Source: Sphingomonas sp. PP-CE-1A-559
Lineage (GTDB): Bacteria; Pseudomonadota; Alphaproteobacteria; Sphingomonadales; Sphingomonadaceae
Reading direction: 5' to 3'
Length of the DNA stretch: 64,000 bases
Assembly: GCF_004340965.1 (NCBI RefSeq)
Contig: NZ_SLYA01000004.1
Span: 289,693-353,692, forward strand
Shown here: piece after piece, positions 1-8,695 of the stretch
How the letters are laid out: each line of letters starts with the position of its first letter
Numbering within the stretch: the first letter of the stretch is position 1
Position numbers and translations under genes: made by a program
The notes under the pieces: generated by a model
What the model saw: the letters and a program-made list of their open reading frames with translations, nothing else
What the model was told of the DNA's origin: nothing
Database searches by the model: none

Positions 1-122
1 ATTGGCGCAAGGCCGGTGCAGCTGGCTTCGGGCTCGGCTCTGCGCTGTTCGCACCGGGCATGACCGCGGCGGACGTGGGCGCGAGGGCGAAGACGTTCAT
101 CGAGACGTGGAACGCGGGTTAG
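1..122 (+). CDS. dgoA: 2-dehydro-3-deoxy-6-phosphogalactonate aldolase, C-terminal end (partial)
   Basis: Only the last 39 codons lie in the window; the frame starts before base 1 and stops at the TAG at 120-122. The residues GFGLGSALF, then PGM and ADV, then a terminal TFIETW helix match the C-terminus of KDPG/KDPGal aldolases. In that family the GSALF segment helps bind substrate phosphate. The DgoA branch, which cleaves KDPGal to pyruvate and glyceraldehyde 3-phosphate, is preferred because of the PGM..ADV ending. The family call is good; the exact substrate is an inference from a short tail. Confidence 0.7.
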   Translation, partial: WRKAGAAGFGLGSALFAPGMTAADVGARAKTFIETWNAG

Positions 123-178
123 ACCCAAGACTGGAAGCAGGGATCGTCTTCCCGGCGTGCAGGGTTTAGGGCCGCGCG

Positions 179-1300
179 ATGATGTTTGCCGAACAGGAAC
201 GAGACCTCGCCAAACTGACGGCTGCCGACCGGTACCGATCGCTCCGGCCGCGTAAGGGCGTCGACTTCGCCTCGAACGACTATCTCGGACTCGCCGGATC
301 GGACCGGCTTCGTGCGGCAATGACCGATGCGTTGCAGCGCGGCGTGCCGGTCGGGTCGGGCGGGTCGCGGTTGCTGCGCGGCAATGCGCCCGAGCATGAG
401 GCGCTGGAGGCGGATGCCGCGCGCTTCTTCGCGACCGAGGCCGCGCTGTTCTTCGCGAGCGGCTATGTCGCCAACACGATCCTGTTCGCGACACTGCCAC
501 AACGCGACGACCTGATCGTCCATGACGCGCTGATCCACGCCAGCGCGCACGAGGGGATGCGGCTGACACGGGCGACCTGCGTGATCGCGGCGCATAACGA
601 CGCCGGTGCGTTCGAGGATGCGATCGCCGCGTGGCGCGCGTCGGGCGGCACGGGCCGCGTGTGGATAGCGGTCGAGAGCCTATACAGCATGGACGGCGAT
701 CAGGCTCCACTCACAGAACTCGCCGAAATCGCCGACCGCCACGACGCCGTCCTGCTGATCGACGAGGCGCATGCGACCGGCGTGTTCGGCACCGACGGCC
801 GCGGGCTTGCCGAAGCGCTCGACGGGCGCGAGAACGTCATCACCTTGAGGACTTGCGGCAAGGCGCTTGGGTGCGAGGGCGCGCTGTTGTGCGGGCCCGC
901 TGTGATGCGCGAGTTCATCGTCAATCGCGGCCGCGGGTTCATCTTCTCGACCGCACCGTCGCCGCTGATGGCACTGGCGGTCGGCGAGGCCCTCCGCATC
1001 ATCGCCGACGAGCCGGCGCGCCGGGAGAAGCTCTGGACGTTGATCGCCGTGGCGGAGCGCATGCTTGCACCGTACGGCGTCGCGGCGACGGGATCGCAGA
1101 TCCTGCCGCTGGTGCTGGGGGACGCCGCGCGGACGATGCGGGTCGCCGGTGCGATCCAAGCAGCGGGGTTCGACGTGCGCGGGATACGGCCGCCGACCGT
1201 GCCCGAGGGCGGATCGCGGCTGCGGATTTCGTTGACGCTCAACGCGACGGTCGCGGATATCGAGGCTCTGGCTGACGTCATGGGAGAGGCATTGCAATGA
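179..1300 (+). CDS. bioF: 8-amino-7-oxononanoate synthase
   Basis: PLP enzyme joining pimeloyl-ACP (or -CoA) and L-alanine to give 8-amino-7-oxononanoate, the first ring-building step of biotin synthesis; cytoplasmic. The 373-residue length is normal. Visible motifs are SNDYLGL near residue 31, GSGGSRLLRG near 58, DEAHATGVFG near 193 and TCGKALGCEGA, whose Lys228 is the expected Schiff-base lysine. Two ATGs in a row (179 and 182) follow a weak purine-rich RBS. The last codons overlap bioD as ATGA, indicating translational coupling. Confidence 0.96.
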   Translation: MMFAEQERDLAKLTAADRYRSLRPRKGVDFASNDYLGLAGSDRLRAAMTDALQRGVPVGSGGSRLLRGNAPEHEALEADAARFFATEAALFFASGYVANTILFATLPQRDDLIVHDALIHASAHEGMRLTRATCVIAAHNDAGAFEDAIAAWRASGGTGRVWIAVESLYSMDGDQAPLTELAEIADRHDAVLLIDEAHATGVFGTDGRGLAEALDGRENVITLRTCGKALGCEGALLCGPAVMREFIVNRGRGFIFSTAPSPLMALAVGEALRIIADEPARREKLWTLIAVAERMLAPYGVAATGSQILPLVLGDAARTMRVAGAIQAAGFDVRGIRPPTVPEGGSRLRISLTLNATVADIEALADVMGEALQ

Positions 1301-1914
1301 CGATCGTCGTTACCGGAACGGACACCGATATCGGCAAGACCGTGTTCGCCGCCGGGCTCACCGCGGCACTCGGCGCGCGCTACTGGAAACCGGTTCAGGC
1401 CGGGCTCACGGACGGCAGCGACGCAGCCTCGGTCGTAACGCTCGGCGTCCCCGCGGACCGGGTCCTGCCGGAAGCATACCGGTTGACGACGCCATGCTCG
1501 CCGCATCTCGCCGCCGAGATCGACCGCGTGACGATCGATCCGGACCAGCTTGCGCTACCCGAAGTCGATGGCCCACTGGTGGTCGAGGGAGCAGGTGGCG
1601 TGATGGTCCCCATCACACGCGACATGATCTTCGCGGACCTGTTTGCCAGCTGGAACAAGCCGGTCGTACTCGTCGCGCGCACTGGGCTCGGCACGATCAA
1701 CCACAGCCTGCTCTCGATCGAGGCACTGCGCAGCCGCGCTGTCCCCATCCTGGGCATCGCCTTCGTCGGCGACCCGGTCGAGGATAGCGAGGCGACGATC
1801 GCTGCACTCGGCAAGGTTCGCCGGCTAGGCCGCCTGCCCCGCCTCGATCCGCTCAACGCCGCCACCCTGGCGGAAGCGTTCGCCGCGAACTTCGATCTGG
1901 AGGCGTTCCGATGA
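1297..1914 (+). CDS. bioD: Dethiobiotin synthase
   Basis: ATP-dependent carboxylase that closes the ureido ring of dethiobiotin from 7,8-diaminononanoate and CO2. The N-terminal P-loop is GTDTDIGKT (residues 7-15, Lys14), and EGAGG at 97-101 is the second conserved loop. At 205 residues it is slightly shorter than E. coli BioD. It overlaps bioF by 4 bases and bioA by 4 bases (ATGA at both ends), so the three genes form one coupled operon. bioB is not present in this window. Confidence 0.95.
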   Translation: MTIVVTGTDTDIGKTVFAAGLTAALGARYWKPVQAGLTDGSDAASVVTLGVPADRVLPEAYRLTTPCSPHLAAEIDRVTIDPDQLALPEVDGPLVVEGAGGVMVPITRDMIFADLFASWNKPVVLVARTGLGTINHSLLSIEALRSRAVPILGIAFVGDPVEDSEATIAALGKVRRLGRLPRLDPLNAATLAEAFAANFDLEAFR

Positions 1915-3170
1915 GCGACTCCCCCGTCTGGCACCCCTTCACCCAGCACGGCCTGCGCGAGCCGATCCCGCTCGTAACGCATGCCGAGGGCGCCGCGCTC
2001 TACACGTCGGACGGACGGCGGATCGTCGATGCGATCTCGTCCTGGTGGGTCACGACGCATGGCCACGCCAACCCGAAGATCATGGCGGCGATCGCCGAGC
2101 AGGCGGGGAAGCTCGACCAGATCATCTTCGCCGGCTGGACGCATCAGCCCGCCGAAAACCTCGCGCGCGGCCTTACCAAAATCATGCCGCCGGACCTCAC
2201 CCGCGTGTTCTTCTCGGACTCCGGCTCGACCAGCGTCGAGTGCGCACTGAAGATGGCGCTCGGTTACTGGCTCGATCGCGGCGAGGATCGCCACCGCATC
2301 CTAGTGCTCGAACACGGCTATCACGGCGACACGATCGGCGCGATGTCGGTCGGCGCGCGCGGCGTCTACAACCGTGCCTATGCGCCGCTGCTGTTCGACG
2401 TCGGCACGATCCCCTTTCCCGCTGCCGGCCAAGAACAGGCTACGCTCGACGCGCTGGAGAAGGCCTGCGCCGCACACCCCGCCGCGTTCATCGTCGAGCC
2501 ACTGCTACTCGGCGCCGGCGGAATGCACATCTATCCCGCACACATCCTCGCCGAGATGCGGCGGATCTGCGCAGCGCACGACGTCCTGTTCATCGCCGAC
2601 GAGGTGATGACCGGTTGGGGCCGCACCGGCACCTTGCTCGCGTGCGAACAGGCGGGCGTGGTGCCCGACATCCTGTGCCTGTCGAAGGGCCTGACCGGCG
2701 GCGCGATCCCGCTCGCAGTGACGATGGCGACCGAGGCGATCTACCAGGCGCATTACGGCACCGACCGTGCGCGCATGTTCTTCCACTCGTCAAGCTACAC
2801 CGCAAACCCGATCGCCTGCGCCGCCGCCAATGCGAACCTAGCGATCTGGCGCGACGAGCCGGTTCGCGAGCGGATCGCCGACCTCGCCACCCGCCAAGCC
2901 TCGCGCTTGGCAGCCCTCGCCCGCCACCCCCGTATCGCCAACGCGCGGCAGATCGGCACCATCACCGCGGTCGAACTCCGCGGCGAGGACGGCTATCTCT
3001 CGCAGATCGGCCCACGCCTGCTCGCATTCTTCGGCAAGCGCGACCTGCTGCTCCGCCCGCTCGGCAACACCGTCTACGTCATGCCGCCCTATTGCATCGA
3101 CGATTCCGATCTCGACCGGATCTACGCGGCGATCGCCGAAGCGTCCGACACGATCGGGCAAGACCCCTGA
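1911..3170 (+). CDS. bioA: Adenosylmethionine-8-amino-7-oxononanoate aminotransferase
   Basis: Class III PLP aminotransferase that converts 8-amino-7-oxononanoate to 7,8-diaminononanoate, normally with SAM as amino donor. Typical features are WHPFTQ at the N-terminus, SSWWVTTHGHA near residue 43, the cofactor-site region ADEVMTGWGRTG near 229, and LSKGLTGG with the PLP lysine at 259. Length is 419 residues. It is the last gene of the bioFDA operon; about 90 bases follow before the next gene, with no strong terminator hairpin visible. Confidence 0.95.
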   Translation: MSDSPVWHPFTQHGLREPIPLVTHAEGAALYTSDGRRIVDAISSWWVTTHGHANPKIMAAIAEQAGKLDQIIFAGWTHQPAENLARGLTKIMPPDLTRVFFSDSGSTSVECALKMALGYWLDRGEDRHRILVLEHGYHGDTIGAMSVGARGVYNRAYAPLLFDVGTIPFPAAGQEQATLDALEKACAAHPAAFIVEPLLLGAGGMHIYPAHILAEMRRICAAHDVLFIADEVMTGWGRTGTLLACEQAGVVPDILCLSKGLTGGAIPLAVTMATEAIYQAHYGTDRARMFFHSSSYTANPIACAAANANLAIWRDEPVRERIADLATRQASRLAALARHPRIANARQIGTITAVELRGEDGYLSQIGPRLLAFFGKRDLLLRPLGNTVYVMPPYCIDDSDLDRIYAAIAEASDTIGQDP

Positions 3171-3262
3171 CGTTCTTGCTGCACTGCAGCAACAAATGAT
3201 GTACGTGCGACGTTGAGATAAGATCGCGGCCGAGTACGCTGGCGACGAAAGGCTCGATTACC

Positions 3263-4381
3263 GTGAGAAACATCGCCGATACCCTCGCCCGAATGGCGCG
3301 CGCCGGAGCGCCGACGCCGCGCGACACTGCGCCCAGCCGCCTGACGCCACTGACCCAATTCGGGACCAATCCAGGCGCGTTGCTCGGCTTCAGCTACGTT
3401 CCCGCCGACCTGCCATCGAATGCACCACTTGTCGTAGTCCTGCACGGCTGCACGCAAACGGCGGCAGGGTATGACCACGGCTCAGGCTGGTCGAAGCTCG
3501 CCGATGGCGCAGGCTTCGCGCTGGTATTCCCCGAGCAAACGCGTGCGAACAATCCTAACCTCTGCTTTAACTGGTTCGCATCGGAGGACACCGCACAAGC
3601 CGGCGGCGAGGCGGAATCGATCGCGCAGATGACCGAGACGATGATCGCGCGCCATAACCTCGACCGCAGCCGCATATACGTCACCGGGCTATCGGCAGGC
3701 GGCGCGATGACGATGGCGATGCTCGCGACGCGGCCGGATCTGTTCGCAGGCGGCGCGGTGATCGGCGGGCTAGCCTACGGCACCGCGACCGGCGTGTCCC
3801 AGGCGCTCGACCGGATGCGCGGGCACGGCGACACCAGCGATACCGCACTGGTCGACATGGTCCGCAGCGGCGCTCGTGGCCATGACGGACGCTGGCCGAC
3901 GCTCGCGATCTGGCACGGCGGCGCGGACGCGACGGTGAGCGTGGCGAACGCGGATACGATCGCGCGGCAGTGGCGTGGCGTCCACGGCGTCGACGCCAAG
4001 ACGGTGCGCACCGAGCGAGTAGGCACCGCCGTCCACCGGATCTGGTCGGATGCGGAAGGGCGCGATGTCGTCGAGGACTGGACCGTGCCGGGCATGGGCC
4101 ACGGCACCCCGATCGATCCGTTGCGTGGCGAGCGCTTGGGTGCTGCGGGGCCGTTCATGCTCGACGTCGGGATTTCGAGCACGGCGGTGATCGCGAAGTC
4201 CTGGGGTCTGGTTTCGGCGGCGAAGGCGGAGACTGCGATCACGTTCGCACCAGTCGAACGCGTCGCCAAGATCGCGATTCCCGTCTCGGCGAAACCTGCG
4301 TCGAAGCCTCGCGCCGAAGCCCCCGCCGGCATCCAGGCGACGATTGAGAACGCCCTCCGCGCTGCCGGGTTGATGCGGTAG
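3263..4381 (+). CDS. PHB depolymerase / LpqC-type alpha/beta-hydrolase esterase
   Basis: 372-residue serine esterase of the PHB depolymerase family. VVLHGCTQT marks the oxyanion-hole region, GLSAGG is the lipase box with Ser144, GGADATV supplies the likely acidic residue, and GMGHG the likely catalytic His. No signal peptide is seen (the N-terminus is RNIADTLARMAR), so it may be cytoplasmic, acting on intracellular polyhydroxyalkanoate or another ester. The start is GTG. The C-terminal 60 residues, rich in Ala, Lys and Pro, look like a low-complexity tail. The natural substrate cannot be read from sequence. Confidence 0.82.
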   Translation: MRNIADTLARMARAGAPTPRDTAPSRLTPLTQFGTNPGALLGFSYVPADLPSNAPLVVVLHGCTQTAAGYDHGSGWSKLADGAGFALVFPEQTRANNPNLCFNWFASEDTAQAGGEAESIAQMTETMIARHNLDRSRIYVTGLSAGGAMTMAMLATRPDLFAGGAVIGGLAYGTATGVSQALDRMRGHGDTSDTALVDMVRSGARGHDGRWPTLAIWHGGADATVSVANADTIARQWRGVHGVDAKTVRTERVGTAVHRIWSDAEGRDVVEDWTVPGMGHGTPIDPLRGERLGAAGPFMLDVGISSTAVIAKSWGLVSAAKAETAITFAPVERVAKIAIPVSAKPASKPRAEAPAGIQATIENALRAAGLMR

Positions 4382-4424
4382 AATAGACTTCGGCAAGGCG
4401 TCAGATTCGACCCCGCGCCAGCTC

Positions 4425-4512
4425 CCCCGTCATCCTGACGAAAGTCAGGATCCAGAGCCAAATTGGACGACGTTCGTTACCCTGGATCCTGACTTTCGTC
4501 AGGATGACGGGG
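4425..4512. repeat. Family A palindromic repeat pair (REPIN-like), copy A1
   Basis: Two arms built around GTCATCCTGACGAAAGTCAG and its inverse (ending GTCAGGATGACGGGG) flank a short unique core. The whole unit is an 88-base near-perfect inverted repeat that could fold into a cruciform or long mRNA hairpin. Related copies lie at 10981-11062 and 11383-11467. Confidence 0.85.
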
Positions 4513-4572
4513 TGGTTGGGAAGGGTCACGCGGTCGCCCCAGCATCTTTCACACCGCATCGCGCCCTATCGA

Positions 4573-4690
4573 TCCTCACCCGCCAGGGGGAGGTGGCAGG
4601 CAATCGCCTGACGGAGGGGGCGGCATGGACAACCATAGTGGCGCGTTTTCACCCTCCGTCACCTCGCGCGCTTGCCTGACAGGGGGAGGA
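4573..4690. repeat. Family B palindromic repeat pair, copy B1 (diverged)
   Basis: Arms of the type CCAGGGGGAGGTGGCAGGC...GACGGAGGG and the inverse CCCTCCGTCACC...GACAGGGGGAGGA. It has the same architecture as copies at 16980-17106, 23356-23474 and 40046-40171, but with more mismatches. Together with A1 it fills the 356-base gap between the esterase and MATE genes, which otherwise contains no gene I can see. Confidence 0.75.
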
Positions 4691-4737
4691 GCGACGGGAG
4701 TAATCGACAAGCCGCCCAACCCGGCTAAAGCCAGCGC

Positions 4738-6111
4738 ATGACGTCCACCCCTCCCCGCCCCTGGCGTACCGAATTCGCCGCGACGCTGAAACTCGCTTGG
4801 CCGCTGGTAGCTACCAACCTCGCGCAGGCGCTGGTCGGCGCGACCGACGTAGCAATGCTGGGGCGGCTCGGATCGGATACGCTGGCAGCGGCGACGCTGG
4901 GTCTCAACCTCTACCTCGTCTTCCTGATCTTCGGGATGGGCCTCACCACCGCCGCGGTGCCGATGATCGCGCGCGAGCGCGGCGCGCGGCCGCATGCGGT
5001 GCGCGATATCCGGCGGACGGTGCGCCAGACGATCTGGGTCGCCGCCACGCTCTGCATCCCCTCGTGGATCATCCTGTGGAATGCCGAGCCAATCCTAGTC
5101 CACCTGCTCGACCAGGATCCGCTGCTCGCGCACGAGGCGGCGCGCTTCGTCCGCGCAGTGATGTGGGGAATGCTGCCCAGCCTCTGCTTCCTCGTGCTCC
5201 GCGCGTTCGTCGCCGCGCTCGAGAAACCCGCCTGGTCGCTGGTCGTGATGGTCGGGCTGCTGGTCGTCAACGCCGGGCTCAACTGGCTGTTGATCTTCGG
5301 CCACGCAGGCCTTCCCGCGCTCGGCCTGCTCGGCTCGGGAATGGCGAGCAGCATCGCCAACGGCCTGAGCTTCGTCGCGATGGCGGCGGTCATCGTCTAC
5401 GCCAGGCCGTTCCGCCGTTATCATCTGCTCGGCCGGTTCTGGCGCGCCGACTGGCCACGCTACCGTGCCGTGTGGAAACTCGGCCTGCCGATCGCGATTA
5501 CGCTCGGGTTCGAATCCACAGTGTTCATCGCCGCGGTGTTCCTGATGGGCCTGCTCGGCACCGTACCGCTCGCCGCGCATGCGATCGCGATCCAGATCGC
5601 CAGCGTTACCTTCATGGTCCCGCTCGGCATCGCGCAGGCGGCGACGATCCGCGTCGGCCTGGCGTCAGGGCGTGGCGACCGCGCCGGCATAGGGCGCGCA
5701 GGTTGGGCGGCGTTCGCGATCGGCGAGAGCTTCATGGTGCTGACCGCCGCGCTGCTGATCTTCGCCCCACAGTTGCTGATCAGCATCATCCTCGATGTCG
5801 ATGCGCCTGCGAACGCGCCAGTGGTGGCGCTGGCGATCTCGCTGCTCGCGGTTGCTGCGATATTCCAGGTGGTCGACGGCGCGCAGGTAATCGGCGCGGG
5901 CATGTTGCGCGGATTGGGGGATACCACGGTGCCGATGATCTTCGCTGCGATCGGCTATTGGGGGATCGGCATCGGGGTCGGCGCGTGGCTCGCCTTTGCC
6001 CGCGGCTGGGGCGGCGTCGGTATCTGGACCGGGCTGGCGACCGGATTGGCGGTGGTGTCGGTGCTGATGATGGCCCGGTGGCAGGCGCGCGAGCGGCTCG
6101 GCCTTGGTTGA
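4738..6111 (+). CDS. MATE family efflux transporter
   Basis: 457-residue, about 12-helix inner-membrane multidrug and toxin extrusion protein of the NorM-like branch, exporting cationic compounds with Na+ or H+ exchange. Family features are LAWPLVATNLAQ and DVAMLGRLGSDTLAA in the first two helices, VPMIARERGA in the first long loop, and a repeated second half containing GIAQAATIRVG. An ATG follows the repeat-filled leader. The substrate is unknown. Confidence 0.9.
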   Translation: MTSTPPRPWRTEFAATLKLAWPLVATNLAQALVGATDVAMLGRLGSDTLAAATLGLNLYLVFLIFGMGLTTAAVPMIARERGARPHAVRDIRRTVRQTIWVAATLCIPSWIILWNAEPILVHLLDQDPLLAHEAARFVRAVMWGMLPSLCFLVLRAFVAALEKPAWSLVVMVGLLVVNAGLNWLLIFGHAGLPALGLLGSGMASSIANGLSFVAMAAVIVYARPFRRYHLLGRFWRADWPRYRAVWKLGLPIAITLGFESTVFIAAVFLMGLLGTVPLAAHAIAIQIASVTFMVPLGIAQAATIRVGLASGRGDRAGIGRAGWAAFAIGESFMVLTAALLIFAPQLLISIILDVDAPANAPVVALAISLLAVAAIFQVVDGAQVIGAGMLRGLGDTTVPMIFAAIGYWGIGIGVGAWLAFARGWGGVGIWTGLATGLAVVSVLMMARWQARERLGLG

Positions 6112-6196
6112 CGCTCCGCTGGGCGTGTTTTCGCGATAGGCCGGTACCGATAACACGTGGAGCGCGTTAACATATATTGCATCACGGGAGCCTAAC

Positions 6197-6418
6197 ATGT
6201 CCGACCCAGACCGTATCGTCGCGATCGGGCTTCTCACGCAACGCGACGTGTTTGCGCTGGGGCATGATCTTTCGCGCGTCTATCCGATCGACGATGCCCC
6301 CTGCTTCGGCGCATTGCTCGGCGCGATCGACGACGCCGACCGCGCGTTTCATCGCGAGCACGATGCCCGCCAAATGCATGCCGATCAGCAGGTCAAGGTT
6401 GCAACACAAGCACACTAG
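6197..6418 (+). CDS. Small conserved hypothetical protein
   Basis: 73 residues, soluble and acidic, with no signal peptide or membrane segment. The core LLTQRDV..LG..LSRVYPIDD.PCFG.LL.AIDDADR looks like a sphingomonad-type small protein of unknown function. A GGGAG Shine-Dalgarno sequence stands 7 bases before the ATG, which supports expression. It lies between MATE and MAPEG genes on the same strand, possibly in one transcript. Confidence 0.6.
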   Translation: MSDPDRIVAIGLLTQRDVFALGHDLSRVYPIDDAPCFGALLGAIDDADRAFHREHDARQMHADQQVKVATQAH

Positions 6419-6455
6419 CAGCGTTCGAGACCCGCTACCTTAGCGGAGATCGATC

Positions 6456-6854
6456 ATGACGCATTTACCGACGGAACTGCTGCTGCTGGGCTGGTCGACG
6501 GTCCTGCTATTCGCGTACGTCATGATCCAGGGACAGACAGCGACGCGCGACCGCGGGCTCGACTGGAACGCCGGGCCGCGCGACGGCGAACAGAAGCCGC
6601 TCGGCGAAATGGCCGGCCGTGCCGAACGTGCGCTCAAGAATTTCCAGGAAACCTACCCGGTCTTCATCGCGCTCGCGCTGGGGCTGGCCGTAACCGATCG
6701 CACCGGCGGGATGGGTGCGATTGGCGCATGGCTGTGGTTCGGTGCGCGGATCGCTTACATCCCGCTCTATCTGTTCGGCATCAAATATGTCCGCAGCCTG
6801 AGCTGGACGGTGTCGATCCTCGGCCTGCTGCTGATGCTGATCCGCTTTCTCTGA
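6456..6854 (+). CDS. MAPEG family membrane protein
   Basis: 132-residue four-helix protein of the MAPEG family (membrane-associated, eicosanoid and glutathione metabolism). The stretch GRAERALKNFQETYPVF carries the ER..N..E signature around helix 2, and GARIAYIPLYLFG the following helix. Bacterial members of this type are mostly of unknown substrate. The ATG follows a GGAG RBS. The stop is 4 bases from the stop of mmsB, which converges on it. Confidence 0.88.
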   Translation: MTHLPTELLLLGWSTVLLFAYVMIQGQTATRDRGLDWNAGPRDGEQKPLGEMAGRAERALKNFQETYPVFIALALGLAVTDRTGGMGAIGAWLWFGARIAYIPLYLFGIKYVRSLSWTVSILGLLLMLIRFL

Positions 6855-6857
6855 GGG

Positions 6858-7727
6858 TCAGAGCGTGCGGATGATCGCAGAGAAGTCGAGGCTACCCTGC
6901 CCGGCCTCGGCAAACGCTTCGTAACGTTCGGCAGCCTTCGCGCCCATCGGCGTATCGGCACCAGTATCCTTTGCCGCCGCCATTGCGAGCCGCAAGTCCT
7001 TGAGCATCAGCGCCGCCGCGAAGCCGCCCTGATAGTCATGATCGGCGGGCGTATCGGGACCGATCCCAGCCATCGGGGCGTACGTCGTCATCGACCAGCT
7101 CTGCCCCGACGACACGCTCGCGATGTCGTAGAACGCCTGCGCATCGAGCCCGAGCTTCTCCGCCAGCACGAAAGCCTCGCAGGTCGCGATCATCGTCGCG
7201 CCGAGGATCATGTTGTTGCAGATCTTCGCCGCCTGCCCCGCGCCGTTCGCGCCGGCATGGATGACCGCCTTGCCCATGTCCGCGAGGATCGCCTGCGCCC
7301 GATCGAACGCCTCCGCCGAGCCACCGACCATGAAGGTCAGCGTGCCCGCATTCGCCGCACCGATCCCACCCGAGACGGGCGCGTCGACCGCGACAAGGCC
7401 CTTCGCCTGCGCAGCCGCGGCGACTTCCTTGGCGGTGGCGACGTCAATCGTCGAGCAGTCGATCAGGATGGCGGACGGCGACGCGACCGCGAACAGCGCG
7501 TCATAGACCTCCGCGACATGCTTGCCGGCCGGGAGCATCGTCACGATCGCCTCGGCACCGTCGGCCGCCGCGGCGGCGGACGCGACCGGCAGGCATCCGG
7601 CGGCCTTCGCCTTGTCGAGAGCGTCGACGCTCAGATCGAACGCGCGAACGTCGTGGCCCTTCTTGGCAAGGTTCGCCGCCATGCCGCCGCCCATGTTGCC
7701 GAGCCCGATGAAACCGATCCGTGCCAT
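6858..7727 (-). CDS. mmsB: 3-hydroxyisobutyrate dehydrogenase
   Basis: NAD-dependent oxidation of 3-hydroxyisobutyrate to methylmalonate semialdehyde in valine degradation. 289 residues starting at the ATG at 7727, which has an AGGAGAGAG Shine-Dalgarno; an upstream in-frame extension would run into a repeat element and is rejected. Motifs are the Rossmann loop GLGNMGGG (7-14), the substrate-site DAPVSGG, and the catalytic-lysine segment GQAAKICNN. It is the last gene of the minus-strand valine operon. Confidence 0.95.
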   Translation of the reverse strand: MARIGFIGLGNMGGGMAANLAKKGHDVRAFDLSVDALDKAKAAGCLPVASAAAAADGAEAIVTMLPAGKHVAEVYDALFAVASPSAILIDCSTIDVATAKEVAAAAQAKGLVAVDAPVSGGIGAANAGTLTFMVGGSAEAFDRAQAILADMGKAVIHAGANGAGQAAKICNNMILGATMIATCEAFVLAEKLGLDAQAFYDIASVSSGQSWSMTTYAPMAGIGPDTPADHDYQGGFAAALMLKDLRLAMAAAKDTGADTPMGAKAAERYEAFAEAGQGSLDFSAIIRTL

Positions 7728-7747
7728 GTTCTCTCTCCTAATCTTGC

Positions 7748-7852
7748 TCCCCTCCCGTTCACGGGAGGGGTTGGGGGAGGGCAGTGCCGCAAACACGTCG
7801 CGCGTGGTCGCGGCAGGCCCCTCCCCTGACCCCTCCCGCAAGCGGGAAGGGA
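7748..7852. repeat. Family D palindromic repeat pair, copy D1
   Basis: Two GGGAGGGG-type palindromes (CCCCTCCCGTTCACGGGAGG and ACCCCTCCCGCAAGCGGGAA) in inverted orientation with a G/C-rich core. The unit occupies almost the whole 132-base gap between the enoyl-CoA hydratase and mmsB. Sister copies are inside putA (55508-55651) and before the thiolase gene (57790-57901). Confidence 0.85.
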
Positions 7853-7859
7853 ATTGTGA

Positions 7860-8636
7860 TCATTTCCCCGTCCAGGTCCCGGCGCGCTTCTCGACGAACG
7901 CTGCCATCCCCTCGCTCTGGTCCGCGGTGCCGAACAGCCCATGGAACAGCCGCCGCTCGAACTGGACGCCCATCGCGAGCCCGGTCTCGAACGCCGCGTT
8001 GACCATTTCCTTGTTCGCCAGCACCGCCAGCGGCGCCATCGCGGCGATCGTGGTCGCCGTCTTCACCGCCTCCTCGACCAGATCGTCCGCCGGCACGATC
8101 CGCGAGACGAGGCCCGCGCGCTCGGCTTCGGCGGCGTCCATCATACGACCGGTCAGGCACATCTCCATAGCCTTGGCCTTGCCGACCGCGCGCGTGAGCC
8201 GCTGCGATCCGCCCATGCCGGGCGACACCGCGAGCCTGATCTCGGGCTGGCCGAACTTGGCGGTATCGGCAGCGAGGATGAAGTCGCACATCATCGCCAG
8301 CTCACACCCGCCACCGAGCGCATAGCCCGCGACCGCCGCGATCACGGGTTTCCGCGTCCGCGTGAAATTCTCCCAGCCCGCGAAGAAGTTGCTCGCGTAC
8401 ATCTCGGCAAAGCCCTGCGACTGCATCTCCTTGATGTCAGCGCCGGCCGCGAACGCCTTGGCCGAGCCGGTCAGCACCGCGCAACCCTGCGAAGGATCCG
8501 CATCGAACGCGGCAAACGCGGCGATCAGGTCGGCCAGCACCTGCGAATTGAGCGCGTTAAGCGCCTGCGGCCGGTTCAGCGTGACGAGCGTGACGCCACC
8601 GCGCTGCTCGACCAGGATCGTTTCGTATTCGGCCAT
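7860..8636 (-). CDS. Enoyl-CoA hydratase (valine pathway)
   Basis: 258-residue crotonase-fold enzyme, placed to hydrate methacrylyl-CoA to 3-hydroxyisobutyryl-CoA. Visible are the oxyanion-hole segment [23 protein letters not shown] with the first catalytic Glu in the helix, and the second Glu region in [16 protein letters not shown]. The start at 8636 ([10 protein letters not shown] follows the Met) has a GGAAGGG RBS. A frame extension upstream crosses a palindrome and is not used. The position between hydrolase and mmsB fixes the pathway role. Confidence 0.9.
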   Translation of the reverse strand: MAEYETILVEQRGGVTLVTLNRPQALNALNSQVLADLIAAFAAFDADPSQGCAVLTGSAKAFAAGADIKEMQSQGFAEMYASNFFAGWENFTRTRKPVIAAVAGYALGGGCELAMMCDFILAADTAKFGQPEIRLAVSPGMGGSQRLTRAVGKAKAMEMCLTGRMMDAAEAERAGLVSRIVPADDLVEEAVKTATTIAAMAPLAVLANKEMVNAAFETGLAMGVQFERRLFHGLFGTADQSEGMAAFVEKRAGTWTGK

Positions 8637-8654
8637 TCCAAACCCTTCCAATTT

Positions 8655-8682
8655 CGTCACCCCAGCTTCCGCTGGGATGACG
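8655..8682. repeat. Single palindrome, family A-like
   Basis: CGTCACCCCAGC..GCTGGGATGACG forms a 12-base-pair stem with a 4-base loop. It sits in the 59-base gap between the 3-hydroxyisobutyryl-CoA hydrolase stop and the enoyl-CoA hydratase start. It resembles one arm of the family A element. Confidence 0.75.
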
Positions 8683-8695
8683 TGCTTTCTGTCAT